Shown one piece after another: positions 26,843-40,200 of a stretch of 64,000 bases of DNA; position 1 is the first letter of the stretch, and each line of letters starts with the position of its first letter. Under the pieces are notes generated by a model, which saw only the letters and a list, made by a program, of their open reading frames with translations, had not been told where the DNA came from and searched no databases. Source of the stretch: Apostichopus japonicus. Taxonomy: Eukaryota; Echinodermata; Holothuroidea; Aspidochirotida; Stichopodidae. The position numbers were made by a program, and so were the translations under genes. The stretch covers positions 9,105,001-9,169,000 of the forward strand of contig NC_092579.1 in NCBI RefSeq assembly GCF_037975245.1. Direction: 5' to 3'.

Positions 26843-28273
26843 GACATATGATTTTTGGAAAATTCTAAAACAATAACCTAACACCCCACAGACTCGAAAC
26901 TGCGATCATTAGGAGAAAAAAGCAGGGCTTTCATATAAATATAATAATAAAAGGTGAGAATAAAGATGCATTCGGTGTATCTGGTAAGTAAAAAGCACAG
27001 GAAATTAAGCTTAGATGGAGACAAAGTTCCAGCCGAAATTAGGCCTATGCTTAGGATTTATTACTGTATTTGTACAGTAGTCTCCAGTTTACTCCATACA
27101 GTAGGGGGCACTTGCCCCCCCCCCCCCCGGAAAATCAAAAATTAAAACAAAAGTTAAGCATTTCAATGATTTCACCCAACCAACAAATTTCTAGTTATGT
27201 TCATTGCATACGGACCCATAATGCATTACTGAAATTATTGAAAGTCAAAATCCTAAGACATGAGATCTCAAAATAACCGATGTGTAAATGCAACTTGAAC
27301 GGGAAGTGTCTTTTCCGACGAACTAGGAGTATTTTTTGGCAAAAACAAATCGTCGGACGCTGCGCGCCAACTGATGGTGGCGCTTTGATAGTATCAAGTA
27401 GGGTGTTACACCTACATGACCTACTAACCCCCCACCCCCCCCCCACTTGTAAACACGGACGAACTTGCTTGGACCAGGCCCCAGGTTCGTCGTTACGCCA
27501 CTGGTGGGGCATTGCACAATAAACATATAAAAGTTATTTATTTCAGTCTCATTTCAGTTATTCGAATTTGTTAAGCAAACAGCAGATATCACATCATATC
27601 AGTGAGCATGAAAATGGTTTCGGAAATATCTGGTATTTTTTCATTTCCTTCAACGAAGTTTTGTAGTAGTCGTTATAAGAGGTTTCAATATTTGTACACC
27701 AATAAATTAACTGTGTCTGAATTTTTGAAAGTTCCCTGACCAACATTCTTCATCATACTTCCCTCTACTCGTGCAATTTTGACCGGTCTGTTAAGGATTC
27801 AAGGAGGTTTTTCTATGTTGGTTTTCCATAGATTAAATTTTGTGCAACATTATGGATACGTTTTGAAGTGAATATATTCACGAGAATTGTGAATTCTCAA
27901 ATTCTGAACAAATAATGGGCTTAAAACCTTGTAAAGTGGGGCTGACGGGTATTGTGGGCCGCGACGTAGAATCACCTACAAAAAGCAATGAACCACAGGA
28001 GATACGATGAGGTCGAACATGATGTAAGACTGGCAGACTGGTGACAATCTTCAAAAAGGTTATGGATGAAAAAAAAAACTAGGGGTAAATTCTTGGTTCA
28101 CAGGCAAAAGTGTACATCTGGTTGGTAATTTTTAAGCCCGAGAAGTGCCATTTCCGGTATCAAAACCAGAAATTTTCTGGGACGTTGCCCGCCAACTGAT
28201 GGTGGCGCTAGATAGTAATTCACGCCCCCCGGATTAGAAAATCTTGGATACGCGCCTGGTACGTATGTTGTTT

Positions 28274-31200
28274 TCAATGTACAGACTTTCCTGTTTCCTT
28301 TTGAGATTTCCTTAAAACATCTTGTAGCTCATCAAAGTCAACTTCAAAATCTTCATCAAGAATTGGAGCCAGATTAGGTGTCTGTCCGTTTGAAATTTGA
28401 TAATCGTTCTGTGATGCTGAGCTTCTCCTCGGTAGTTCTAGCAATTCTTCTATCTGTGTGGGCGAGAATAAAAGGTAAGGAATATATTATAGTTAAATAT
28501 AGTAAATAACAAATTGATTAACTTTTTATCCAGATACTATAACAGAGAATGTTCAGATATACTGATCATCACTTTGTATGATCTATCTAACGTTCTCGAC
28601 ACAGGTAATATCCTTACCTTGTATTATTCATATAGCGGTATTATTTCCTTAATTTATGCATAGAAAATATCATATAAAAATCAATAAAATTAGTAGTATT
28701 GGTATTAAAATTATTTGTATACATTACTAATTATGAAACAGCAAGACATCACGATCACATGTATGTTGCGATAATACCCAACCCACGCGTCTCTTAGGTC
28801 TTCCGGGCTTTACAATACAGCTTTTTTAGACTACGGTGTCACATTATGAACAGAGACGGTGTTTTATATACATACAGTTATGGCATGATACGTCAATTTT
28901 GTCCTGAGACTACATATAATCAATAAGTTGTTGTTATTTGGCTTTGATTCGTAAAGCTCACAATATCATGCCCTCGTGCATTGATCATCGTACAAAGGAC
29001 ACGTTTCAATAATACACACAAGGTTGTAATAAAACATTGCGAATTCAAGAAGGCAAACAAATATGTCCTCATCGAAAAGTAACACAAGGTATGACTGGTA
29101 GGAACAAACGAACCCGGGTGGACAAGTATTATTTTCAAACGGTACTATTTGACCTTTCTCTCATTTATACTAACCTCAGTCTCATCCTCTGCGCCGTCGA
29201 ATTGAATGTAATCACATCTTGTCATTAACATATCACCTAACTCGTCAACCATTCTTGCGAATCGCGGCCTGCTGTCCGGAGACTCCTGCCAACACCGTTT
29301 CATCAAATCGTAACTGCAAGTAACAGTAATAGTACAAGTGCTATAAATGAAGTAAATGTTTGTAGCGAGTATTCTTTTAAGTTACCTTTGGAAATTTAAA
29401 TCATGTACGAACTGCCAAACACTTTGAATATATTATGGTAGTGTTGTTGTAGTTTTCGACTAAAACTTGTGCTCCACGCTTTCCTTGAGTTAATAAAGTT
29501 GCTGACCGATTGACCAAACTTTGTTTCATGTGAAAACAAAAGGATTCGAATTATGCTATAGATTGTATATTATCATAACAAATACCATGCAATTATTCTT
29601 TGGGAGATCAATATCATTTAGGTACATCAAAGATATGTGAGATGGGGAAATCGTGCTCATGTGAATACTCACATATCATCGGGACAATTTTCTGGTTGTT
29701 CCATGCGGTATCCATTTTTTAGTTGGCTCACTAAGAAACGCGGTGCAATACCAGGATATGGAGTAGCACCAAGCGTGAAGATTTCGTACATCAACACGCC
29801 AAAAGACCAACTACATTAAAAAAGGAAAATTTATATATGTAATTAAAACACTTCAGTTTTTGTTAAGAGAAGAAGATGAAAGGAAGACTTCGATATAATT
29901 AAACTGGAGTTTTCAAGAAACTACCAAACCAGTTGACATTGCTTTTGTTCTAACAAAGGTGTGTATATATGTTTCCAACGGTTTCATGTGTTACAATGAT
30001 TCACAAACTCTAAAACGCGTACCATTTGTTCTAACAAAGGTGTGTATGTATGTTTCTAACGGTTTCATGTGTTACAATGATTCACAGACTCTAAAACGCG
30101 TACCAATTGTTCTAACAAAGGTGTTTATATATGTTTCCAACAGTTTCATGTGTTACAATGATACACAGACCTTAAAACGCGTACCATTTGTTCTAACACA
30201 GGTGTGTATGTATGTTTCTAATTGTTTCATGTGTTACAATCATTCACAGACTAACACGCGAACCATTTGTATGAACAGTAATATGTTGGCATTGCATTAA
30301 TCTTGTGGTGGATTGCGCGGCTGAGTGGGTGCAGCAGTGATGTTGGAAATGTGGAAACATTTTACGAAGTCATTTAAAAGTAACATTATTTATTACTTAC
30401 GCATCGCCCTCTGAGCTACATATTCCATTCAGGATCGTTTCCAGACTGCACCATTTCACCGGTATTTTCTGTTCGGTAGCTCTCCTTTTATATCCTCTCG
30501 TGTAAATGTCATCGGCGAGTCCAAAATCCGCTATTTTTATCGTCAATCCTTCACCAACGAGTACGTTACGAGCAGCAAGATCCCCGTGATAGAAACGTTT
30601 TCCTTGTATATGAGCCTGTACGACAAAATAAAAAAAGTAAGCAGCCAAAAGGATACAACGATTCTGTTTAACTTGTATATATTGTGTGGGTCTCCACGTG
30701 TATGTTTATTTGTCCAGCAATAAAAAAAGTAAGACTATGTACCTTGAAATGTTTTTTTTTTTTGGTGTATATAATAATTCTTCATTATCTTTGCTCTTTG
30801 AAAAGGTGACAAATGATAATTGTGATAAACAATGTTCTCCATAGTCTCTTCTGTATAATCGCATCATAAAACCTATACATATAAGATATGTACATGCCTT
30901 TTTAATCGGACCTATTTCATTTAACTGTGCATTTCCTATCATGCCAAGGGAGATCGCTTCTCGGCCTTTTTGGCTAAGATCATGTGTAGTATCTGTTCCC
31001 TTTTGATGGGAATGGCGATACACACCCGACGATGATCACACAGTCACAGTCCCGATGCAAGGGGACTGGGGTTGAGAGCGGCTCAGTCGTTTGGTAGTTT
31101 GGATTTCGTGCCCAGGTTCTTTCCTGAGTGACTTTTCTTATAAAGCACACATTTATGAGATCGCCAGGGTTGTTGCAGGGAGGCGTTGCCAAGGAAACCA

Positions 31201-34200
31201 TACTCCGTAATCTGATTCGGAAATTGACTTCAACCTAACAAAGTCTCTATATCATTACTGCAATAATAGTACGTCATTATATTGAGGACATGTCCACCGA
31301 TAACAGTGCTCAATGTGTATCACAATATTACCCTTGCATGGTCAACAATGACCTGTCAAAAACAGAGCCATGCCCTCTTCATGGCAACAGCTAAACAGCA
31401 CCCAACTGAAAATTTATCTCACAAGTCCTCATTTATACACCTGGGTGAAGAGAGGCAATGAAGATAAGTGCCTTTTCGAAGGACACAATGTAATGATCTG
31501 GTTAGGAATCGAATCTAGAAACCTTAGATTGCAAGTCTACTGTGTCCTTAACCACTTGACCACAACAATTAGCAGCTTCGAATGTAAAGATAATGATGGG
31601 ATATAGTGAATTGCACTGCACAGTTACTCGATACACAAAATGAACACAGCTATTACTGTTAATCTTACAGTTTTGTAACAAAGTGATAACTGGATCGTGC
31701 TATAAATCGGTAGCATGTGCTATTAGAATTACAGTAAGAACTGAGGATATGTGTAATCCTACGAAATCCAGTCGTTTGGGATCACACATTATCCTTCGTT
31801 CTTACTGTAATCCCAAAGCACATGCTACCGATTTATTAGATTTGTCATTACAATCCAGTATTTACTGTGTTACCAAACTTTACAGTAGTTACTGTAATCT
31901 CTGTGTGCATCTGCTGGCACGGCCTCACATTCTTTACATCACACGAAAGTACATATGCATGAGACGTCCAATGATACTTTTGCCCCTTACCATTCCTTTG
32001 GCAACGTCACGAGCAATTATAAATTGTTGGTTCTCCCCTACTGAGTAAATAGGATCTTCGTCCAAATTTTCTAACTGAGTTGAAATTGAGAGGGAAAAAA
32101 TACTTTAGTAACTTGCAGATATATGATATAAATTTTGATGCATTGTTTGAAAAGATTTGTCATTACAATCCAGTAATTCTGACACCAAATATGTCATTCA
32201 ATATTGGATAGTTATCATCTTCAGAACGGAACTGGAAAGTCACTGCAGGATTTCAATGGATGGAGTGAGGGAGCATTTGACCCCACCCCCCTCCCGATTG
32301 TTGTAGGACGGAACGAGTATGAAAACTTTGTGGAAAAGGCTATATAGAGAGGGATCATTGATTTATAAGGAAGGGTGTGGCCATTGGGTTGTTGACGCCT
32401 ACTTTCATATATGGCGGACTTTACAAAAGTTGAACGATGGCAAGTTTCTCATTTTTAGGCTTATTGAGACTATAAATTAGGTATTATTTTTAAAGAATAC
32501 TTTTGAACTTCTGTCTGGTTGAAACAACCCTTTAAATCCCTCACCTGATATCGTAGTGGGCCAGAAGGAGCATTCTGAACTCTTCTCCGACATTTAAATG
32601 TTAAACATTTTCTCTACCGAACGTTTTGGGCATGGCTCCTCCCCTCCCCCCTCCCTGCCACACCATCCCCTCCCTTTCCTTCACACGTTTTCATGGAGCA
32701 TACATATATAAATATGTGTCACAAAAGTGGGGAAACAGTAGGAGTACTTTACTACCTTTCCATAACACTTAAGTCAATATATTGTTCTGTTTACAATCAT
32801 ATTTATTTGTTTTTTTTAAGTGCATCTATTATGTATAAATATTGAGCATACCTTTCTGCACTTCCGTAAAAATCCCAGCAAGTCCCCGTACTTCATATGC
32901 TCTGTTATAAGGTAGTAAGGTTCGGTAATAGAGCAACACGCAAGAAGAAAGAGGATGTTGACATGGTCGCCAAGCTCTGCGATGAGTTTCATTTCATTCA
33001 ACAGGTCTTCTTTTACATCGGAAAATGCTCCAACTGTTAAAATATTACAAACACTTTCATGACCGGAAGTTATAAATGAAAAATGATATGAATTATCTAT
33101 CACCGATAGAGAACTACGTTATGATAATGTAATATATAACGTCCATACCATGTAAAGACACTCTCCGTGTTAGCTCGTTTGGCTCTTGTGGCAACTCCAT
33201 GGTAATCTCCATACATGGGTTAATGATGATGAATAAATGACCTTTGCTTCTCCGGCAAGGTTCTCTACGTGTATGTACTTCCGCTATCCCCTCCCCTCCT
33301 CCGCCCCCCTCACCCAACACATTTTACATAACAATAGGACACTTTCTTTAGTTACAAAAGTGGAAAAGGATCAATTCCGACAACCAAATTCGCATTTATT
33401 CAAAATTCATGTTTATGGAGATAACAATAAAAAGGCCATTAGGCGCCCTCCCCCTCCCCCCTTTCCTCCGCTCCGATGCATCTCGTTGCTTCTTACATGA
33501 ATGGTGATTTTGTTTCACACATTCCCTCAATAGAGTTCCGTCCGCATACTTCTTTGATACAACATTCTTTATTTGAGTTTAGTTACTATAAGTCGCCGTC
33601 TGCAAGCAAAATTACCTTTAGTAGTTTTAATGGCAACTGTTATGTCGTGTACTTGGTCTTTCATACCGGAAAGCGTGCCTTTAAAAACCACGCCAAATTC
33701 TCCTTCGCCCAGTTTGCATTCGATCGTCACCTGTTCGTATTTGATCTCTTTATGTTTCAATGACGGATCAACTTCTCGTCGATTTTCTGACAATAAGAAT
33801 ATTCCAGAATGTGTAAAGTAGGCTTGTATTCCATAAACAGCGATATTAATTACATGTAAATTATATTGCATTAGAAGCGATGAAATCATAAACAGGTCAA
33901 AGAAAACAGTAAGATAAGAAATAACCAAAAAAATATCATATTTACACAAATTGTGTTTAATCGCTGTTTTTAATCGTACTCGAATAATGACCTGTAAATA
34001 TTCCACTTCTGTTTTCACCTTACCCCGAAGCAACAACTTGAAATTTATTCAAAACATAACAGTAGCAAGATTGTCCATGTTTTTTCGAATATATACACAC
34101 GCCTCCTCTATCATCTCATAATTATGTAAATGATATATTATATTATCGGGAATAATGAATGAAAGTTAATAAATGAATGATATCTCTAAGTTTGTTTGAG

Positions 34201-37200
34201 ATCTGTATACAAGTGGTATAGCTATCTTTGTAAGCTGTGATACATATTCAGAACATAGTCATATATGGTATTATATCTGCGATATCGTTCATATTCCCTA
34301 TATAGCAAACCTACAACATTCGAAACCTAACATTATAAATAACTTTCGATCATTACCCGCTTGTCTCATTTCAAGTAGTCCTTGAAGATGACGATTTTCA
34401 AAACGATCTTCAGCCACACGTCTTCTCCGTCTTTTCCATAAGAAACATGCTATGATTAAAATCACAAGAAGCAGGACCAGTCCCGCGGATAATGCCACAA
34501 TGGCTGCTGTATCCAGGAAAGGTTTCTGGGTTGAAGGTACTCTAGGAATTGAACTCATGTTCCTTTTGTCCTCAGTTGCAAAAGGGTATTCTGATGTCGC
34601 TGATGTATAACAAAACCAAAGACATGAAAATTATACTAATTACACTAAAAAATTCAGGTCAGTTGAAAATGAAGAGACAATAATAGTTTGAACCATCTTA
34701 ATCCTCCTTAAGGATTGACTTTTCCACTATTATTCTTTTTACAAATCAGGAGATATTGATTAAGTATTTTCTACCACAAAAAAAAAGAACAGTTTACCTT
34801 CCATAATAAATTCGGCTGCAAACCATTTCGTGAAGAGTCTTCCAGGTTCAGTTCGAAAAAACTTGGATGAAACGTAAGGTACGAGCTGTGAAAAAAAAAA
34901 AATAAGAAAGTGAGAGGATGGATATTGGTAGGAGGGTGGGGGCGGGTGATTATTTTTACGAGTTTGCCATCCAGAACATCTATAGCCTAAACCATATTAT
35001 AACTAATATGGTGTATATCTTTTCGCTTCTTTCCTTGCGCGAGAGGTGGAACCACATGTACAGGAATTAAGAAAGTGCGGCTATACTTGATTTCTCAAAT
35101 TATTTTGTAAATCTAAAATTCGAAATATTATGGTGACCTCCGTATATATACGGCTTTAAATCACCGTAAGAATAGTGTCATAGAAGAATACAAACACCTC
35201 TCAATCTGTATTTTCCATAGGCTTAAATGGACTTCTTTAATTGTTAATTGATATAAAATATAACGTAAGAGGCAAAGCGTGGTCCAGCCATAAAAGAAAA
35301 CGGAGGTACATAAGGCCTACAAAACCCAAGAACTATATAAAGCAAAGAAATCTATGTGAACGAATGACTCTTGCTTTTAATATACAAGCAAAATAGTATG
35401 TCTATAGCATAGCCAAGACTTGCGAACTCAACTATTAAATAAAATCGCTAATATAATCAGTGTTCAATGCCACTCAAATTAATTAATACATCAACATTTA
35501 CTTTGAAAATTAGACAATTCTCCAATACGTATTGTTCATTGACTTTTTTTTGTGTTTCTTACATACGACTCTAACTGTGTTTGCCCAATGTTGATGAGTT
35601 TATTTACAAGTACGTCGCAACTTTCTAAGGACTTTCGCTTTTTCCTTTTCTTATTCGAAAGACAGTTGCCATTACATTACACAGTTTTAAATATTTGGTG
35701 GGAAATCTTACGACCTTTAAAGGAATTCAACTAAAATTGCCTATGGTATTTTATTGGTTTTTAATTCATGGAAAAAGTGCTAACATTATGCAGCAAGATT
35801 TAGCAATAAGTTTTACCTAACTTCTTACCGTTATCTTGTAGAGAAAATCTTCTTCTATGTATGGGCTAATTGCTTCCCAATGGTACAGTATCTCCTGCAA
35901 CAATGTATGTATAATAATTTTAATTAATATATATACAAGTCATATATACACAGAATATTTTATCATTCGTCATCTTAACTATAGTATCAATTATTATCCA
36001 TAAAATCACAAGTGAATTGTTATCACCATCCATTGATAATGTAAGTTTATAAACATCCTCAAGTGTATGATAATCATTTACTTGAAAAACAATCAAGTCA
36101 GTAAACTCTCTGTCAAAAAAACATCATGAAGGAACTTTTACTGAATATTTCACCCGTTTGTTAACTGCTCACCTAGTTGGGACAATGTTTTTCTATACTG
36201 TAGTGTCATGTCCCGCTTTAAGAGCAATCGTATTGTCAGTACGAGCAGTATTAATATCAGGTTTCTATCAGATCAAGGTAAGGAACTGTTTGTACTGTCC
36301 ATACCAGTGCTTTGAGAGCATGTTATTGGTGTACAGTTTAGAGGGGTATTAGCATTAGGAAATTATCGCAACTGGCTAAACTGCAGTCTGAACTGTCAGT
36401 GGAATTGCGTACATCATATAACACTTGACGAATACTTATGTTGGCTTCTGTTTCATTGCTCATTTGTCCAGTTGAACTGTCTGTCCATCTGTCTCTCTAA
36501 ATGTGTTCTTATTTTTTTCGTGTCAGTTGGCCTAGCTCTGAAGAAGATCCTGCTAGGATCGACACGTGAGGCCCTCTAAGTTTTACATAGTGGACGAGTG
36601 TCCAGTTTAACTATCTGCCCATCTGTCTCTATAAATGGGTTCTTAATTGTTTTCGTTTCGGTTGGCCTATAGCTCTGAAGATGATCCTGCTAGGATCGAC
36701 ACGTGAGGCCATCTAAGTTTTACATATTTACCTACACAGGTTTCTTGCAGTAGACTTGTCATAGATTAGTTTGCTCACATTGCCTTTTGGCAATTGTACA
36801 AACTGGTTTGTTTTCGAGAGGAATTTTTCGTCAGTGATGGGTTTTATTTTTAATTGGTGGGGGGTTATTTCATATTCATAAAAGTTTTAGGCAGCCATAA
36901 CTTCATTTGCTGAATATTTTGAAGAGTTTGTTATATTTTCGTATGTTTTTAATTAAATATTGATTAGCGGATTAAAATATTAAAAGATTACGCAACCGGC
37001 TGGAAATGCATCAATGTTGTCTCATTATTATTGATATATAGATCAAACTTACGTCATCGTTGTGTCGTATGGTGTCAGTTAACAGCAGGTCTCCATCCTC
37101 CGTGTGAAACTGTATCCTGTACTCCACTAACTCACTTAATCGGTTTACTTGCACTGGAGGTGACCAGCTAAACGCCATACTGATGTTATTGTATGGACGA

Positions 37201-40200
37201 GATGTAACTTCCTCGAGCGAAACGTTTATCGGCATTCCACATCGCAGAACGTCTGGTAATTTACAAATTCATATTTTGACAAACGTCAACAAACCCTTTG
37301 ACAGATGATGAAATGGTTTTCATACATCAAGGAGAAAACAACATAGCAGACCTATATATACGTAAAATTGTGTTTATTTAGTCATGATAGATGTTATACT
37401 AAAACAAACTGTTAATAGATAGGTCACACTGGGCAGTACTCATTAGAGTCTGAGTATATCGAATCCTATATTAAGGGATTGATATATCGGATCCTATATT
37501 AAGGCATTTATTATAGGTGTTCATTACGCCAACAACTAGCATACCCGTCGTCACATATATTGTATTTTCGGGAGAGTAAAAATTGGCTGAGTTCCGTTTA
37601 GGGAGTGGGTCTAAGTGGAGGGGTGTAGAGGATTGAACGCCTCACCTTTGACACATATTTTTTTTTTTGATAGAGATTATTCGTGCAAACTGGACCTAGT
37701 ATTCCTCATCATCTTAAACACATTAATGTAGTACAAGTTAAGATGTTTGCCAGTGTACACGACTTTTGTGCGTGTTTTATAAACATTGAAGGAAGTATGG
37801 GCAATCTGGGAACAAGCCCCTCTCCCTTCCCCGGCTAAGTCACTAGGGACAGCGGTCGGAAACGAAATGATTAATATAGTAAAGGATTACTGTGAGCGAT
37901 CATTCCCAAAACAATCATGTACTTAATAATATATTTACCTTGTTCAGCACAAAATGTAGCATCTTCTGTCGCTTCAAAGCAGTCTAAGTGATTTAAAAAA
38001 AAATAGAATGAATGTATAAAGCGCTCCGTATGGGGATACTAGATATGTTTAGCATATAAAATGCAAATACAAAATCCTTTTTTTTGTATTTAAAATGATA
38101 TATCAAGGTTACCGAAATCTGATTTACGTTTTCCAAACGCGTTTTTAAACATATAAATCTGCTTTGTTTATTCGGTGTAGTTAACATCCCAGACGACATT
38201 AAAGCGCTCCGTATGGGGATACTAGATATGTTTAGCATATAAAATGCAAATACAAAATCCTTTTTTTTGTATTTAAAATGATATATCAAGGTTACCGAAA
38301 TCTGATTTACGCTTTCCAAACGCGTTTTTAAACATGTAAATCTGTTTTGTTTATTCGGTGTAGTTAACATCCCAGACGACATTTTGAAAGAGCATGCACG
38401 GTCATTATAACAGACGACAAAATCTGTTTTGAAAGAATAAATACAATTCAGTATCAATCATACATGACAGCATGAAATTGAATGTCGATGAGGGATTTAT
38501 CCAAATCTTACCTGGAGTTTCAAAAACAACACTGGTTACTGGCGAAATTGGAATTGGGGAACCTCCAAACGTGACACCATAAACCACCTGCGTAACGGTA
38601 ATCGAAGAGCGAATGTATTAAACTACGTGAATCTCAGAAGTAAAGATAATTTACAAAATATGTTTGGAAATATGTCTTAAAGACAGTTTCTATTTTTTTG
38701 TTATTCTTTTTCATTCTAGAACAAATCTGTAAGTGGAAGTGATATTACAGAATTAACTAAATATAAGTATACACGCATTATTATTATGAAATTTAAATGA
38801 AGGAAATTTGATTAAAAACATATTTTAGTTTAATATGTTGCAATACTTGCTGTAAAAGCACAAAACCTTTTAAAGTTCTTTCTCGTATCCGACTATTTCA
38901 TAAGAATTTTCATCGAAACTAAGTCATGTTTATAAAATTTAATCAATTGGTCTTATAATACATCACCGTTGAGTTGAATGCTTTTAATTTACCTTCACAC
39001 TTCATCTTACTTTACCTGTCAGCGGTTTTCCTTTAATTTAGACTGTATTTTCGCGAGATGATAATAAAGTATCCAAAACTTAGCTACATTTGATTATGAA
39101 CCACGTTCATGTCTCTGATATATGTTATCCCATTAAAATATACAAAGCTAATGGGGAAGCTTATAGAAGAAATTAAGTTTTATTCATTAGAGATATCAAA
39201 CCTGAAATAGCCCATTGTGAGTGAAAGGTATTTCTTGCAATATAGTTGGGTTTGACTGAAACGGGAAAAGTGTATAATGAAGATATGGACTGGTTGTTGT
39301 GATAATTGGGTAACAATCATTGCCAACGTCTTAATTACTGTAACAGTTGTTGCTATCAATGAAGTGTAACATAAAGTAATTACACGGGAAATTTCCACCA
39401 CCCCACCCCCAAAACAAAGTATATACATGGCAAAATTGAAACGAATTAGATATGATGAAATCATATTTAGCAATCAAGTCAGAATATAAAATCATTCATG
39501 TAATATATTAAGAATTAATTCATCGCGATATATGCATGACACAATTGAGATAATATTGAAATTCGGATTTAACATTATTTTCCTATTTCACTATAAACAT
39601 TAATTACATGCAGTCAAAACCTTGAAAGTTCCATCGTAATTATTTGTCAATTATTTGTCATTTATTTGTCAAATATCTTTCAATTATCTGTCAATTATTT
39701 GTCAATAGTCAATTACAAAAGTTCCATAAAATATTTGCAATCGCTTGGGAAAACATGCACAGCCAACAGCGATGTTGTTTATTCCCGAAACCAACTTTAC
39801 CGAAAGATTCCCATTTGCTTCGTGGCTACCTGCAAATTTTACAACTTCATCACATGAACTGAATATCCAAGGAGTGAGACCGTTCTGGATTTTCTCAACT
39901 TGAAGATCTGACAAGTACATCACAGCTTTGTAAAATTGAACAGAAATAAATTAATAGTAACAATACAAATTAAGATGATCAATCTTTCTACGAGAGCATC
40001 GCCCTCCCCCACCCCACCCCCCACCCATGTCAGTGTTTTGACTACATTGGCATAGTACATGTACCTTCTACGATTATTAATAACAATACAATGTTTAGCT
40101 TATTAAACCCGTCGTGCCCAAATGAGAACACAAAACATCTCCACACTTTTTAGGAAAGGTAAAGTCTAAGGATTACATATATTTACTATAGATAATGAGG

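Larger units (their letters stand above)
29175..33786 (-). other. Gene B kinase-domain exons
   Basis: Exons 11-16 of gene B mirror gene A: GEGEFGVV and VAIKTTK, then [50 protein letters not shown] and DLMKRCW. The HRD-to-HGD change and the loss of the APE proline are shared with gene A, so they predate the duplication. Introns between these exons carry the U2-like element, the tRNA-derived SINE, the foldback repeat and the 81-bp array. Confidence 0.88.

Noticed and set aside
29959-30300. 113-codon frame with four repeated units, possibly a repeat protein
   Set aside because: It lies within a gene B intron and is explained by the 81-bp tandem repeat.
30953-30998. Functional U2 snRNA gene
   Set aside because: Only the first 46 bases match; the Sm site and 3' hairpins are missing and there is an inserted T.
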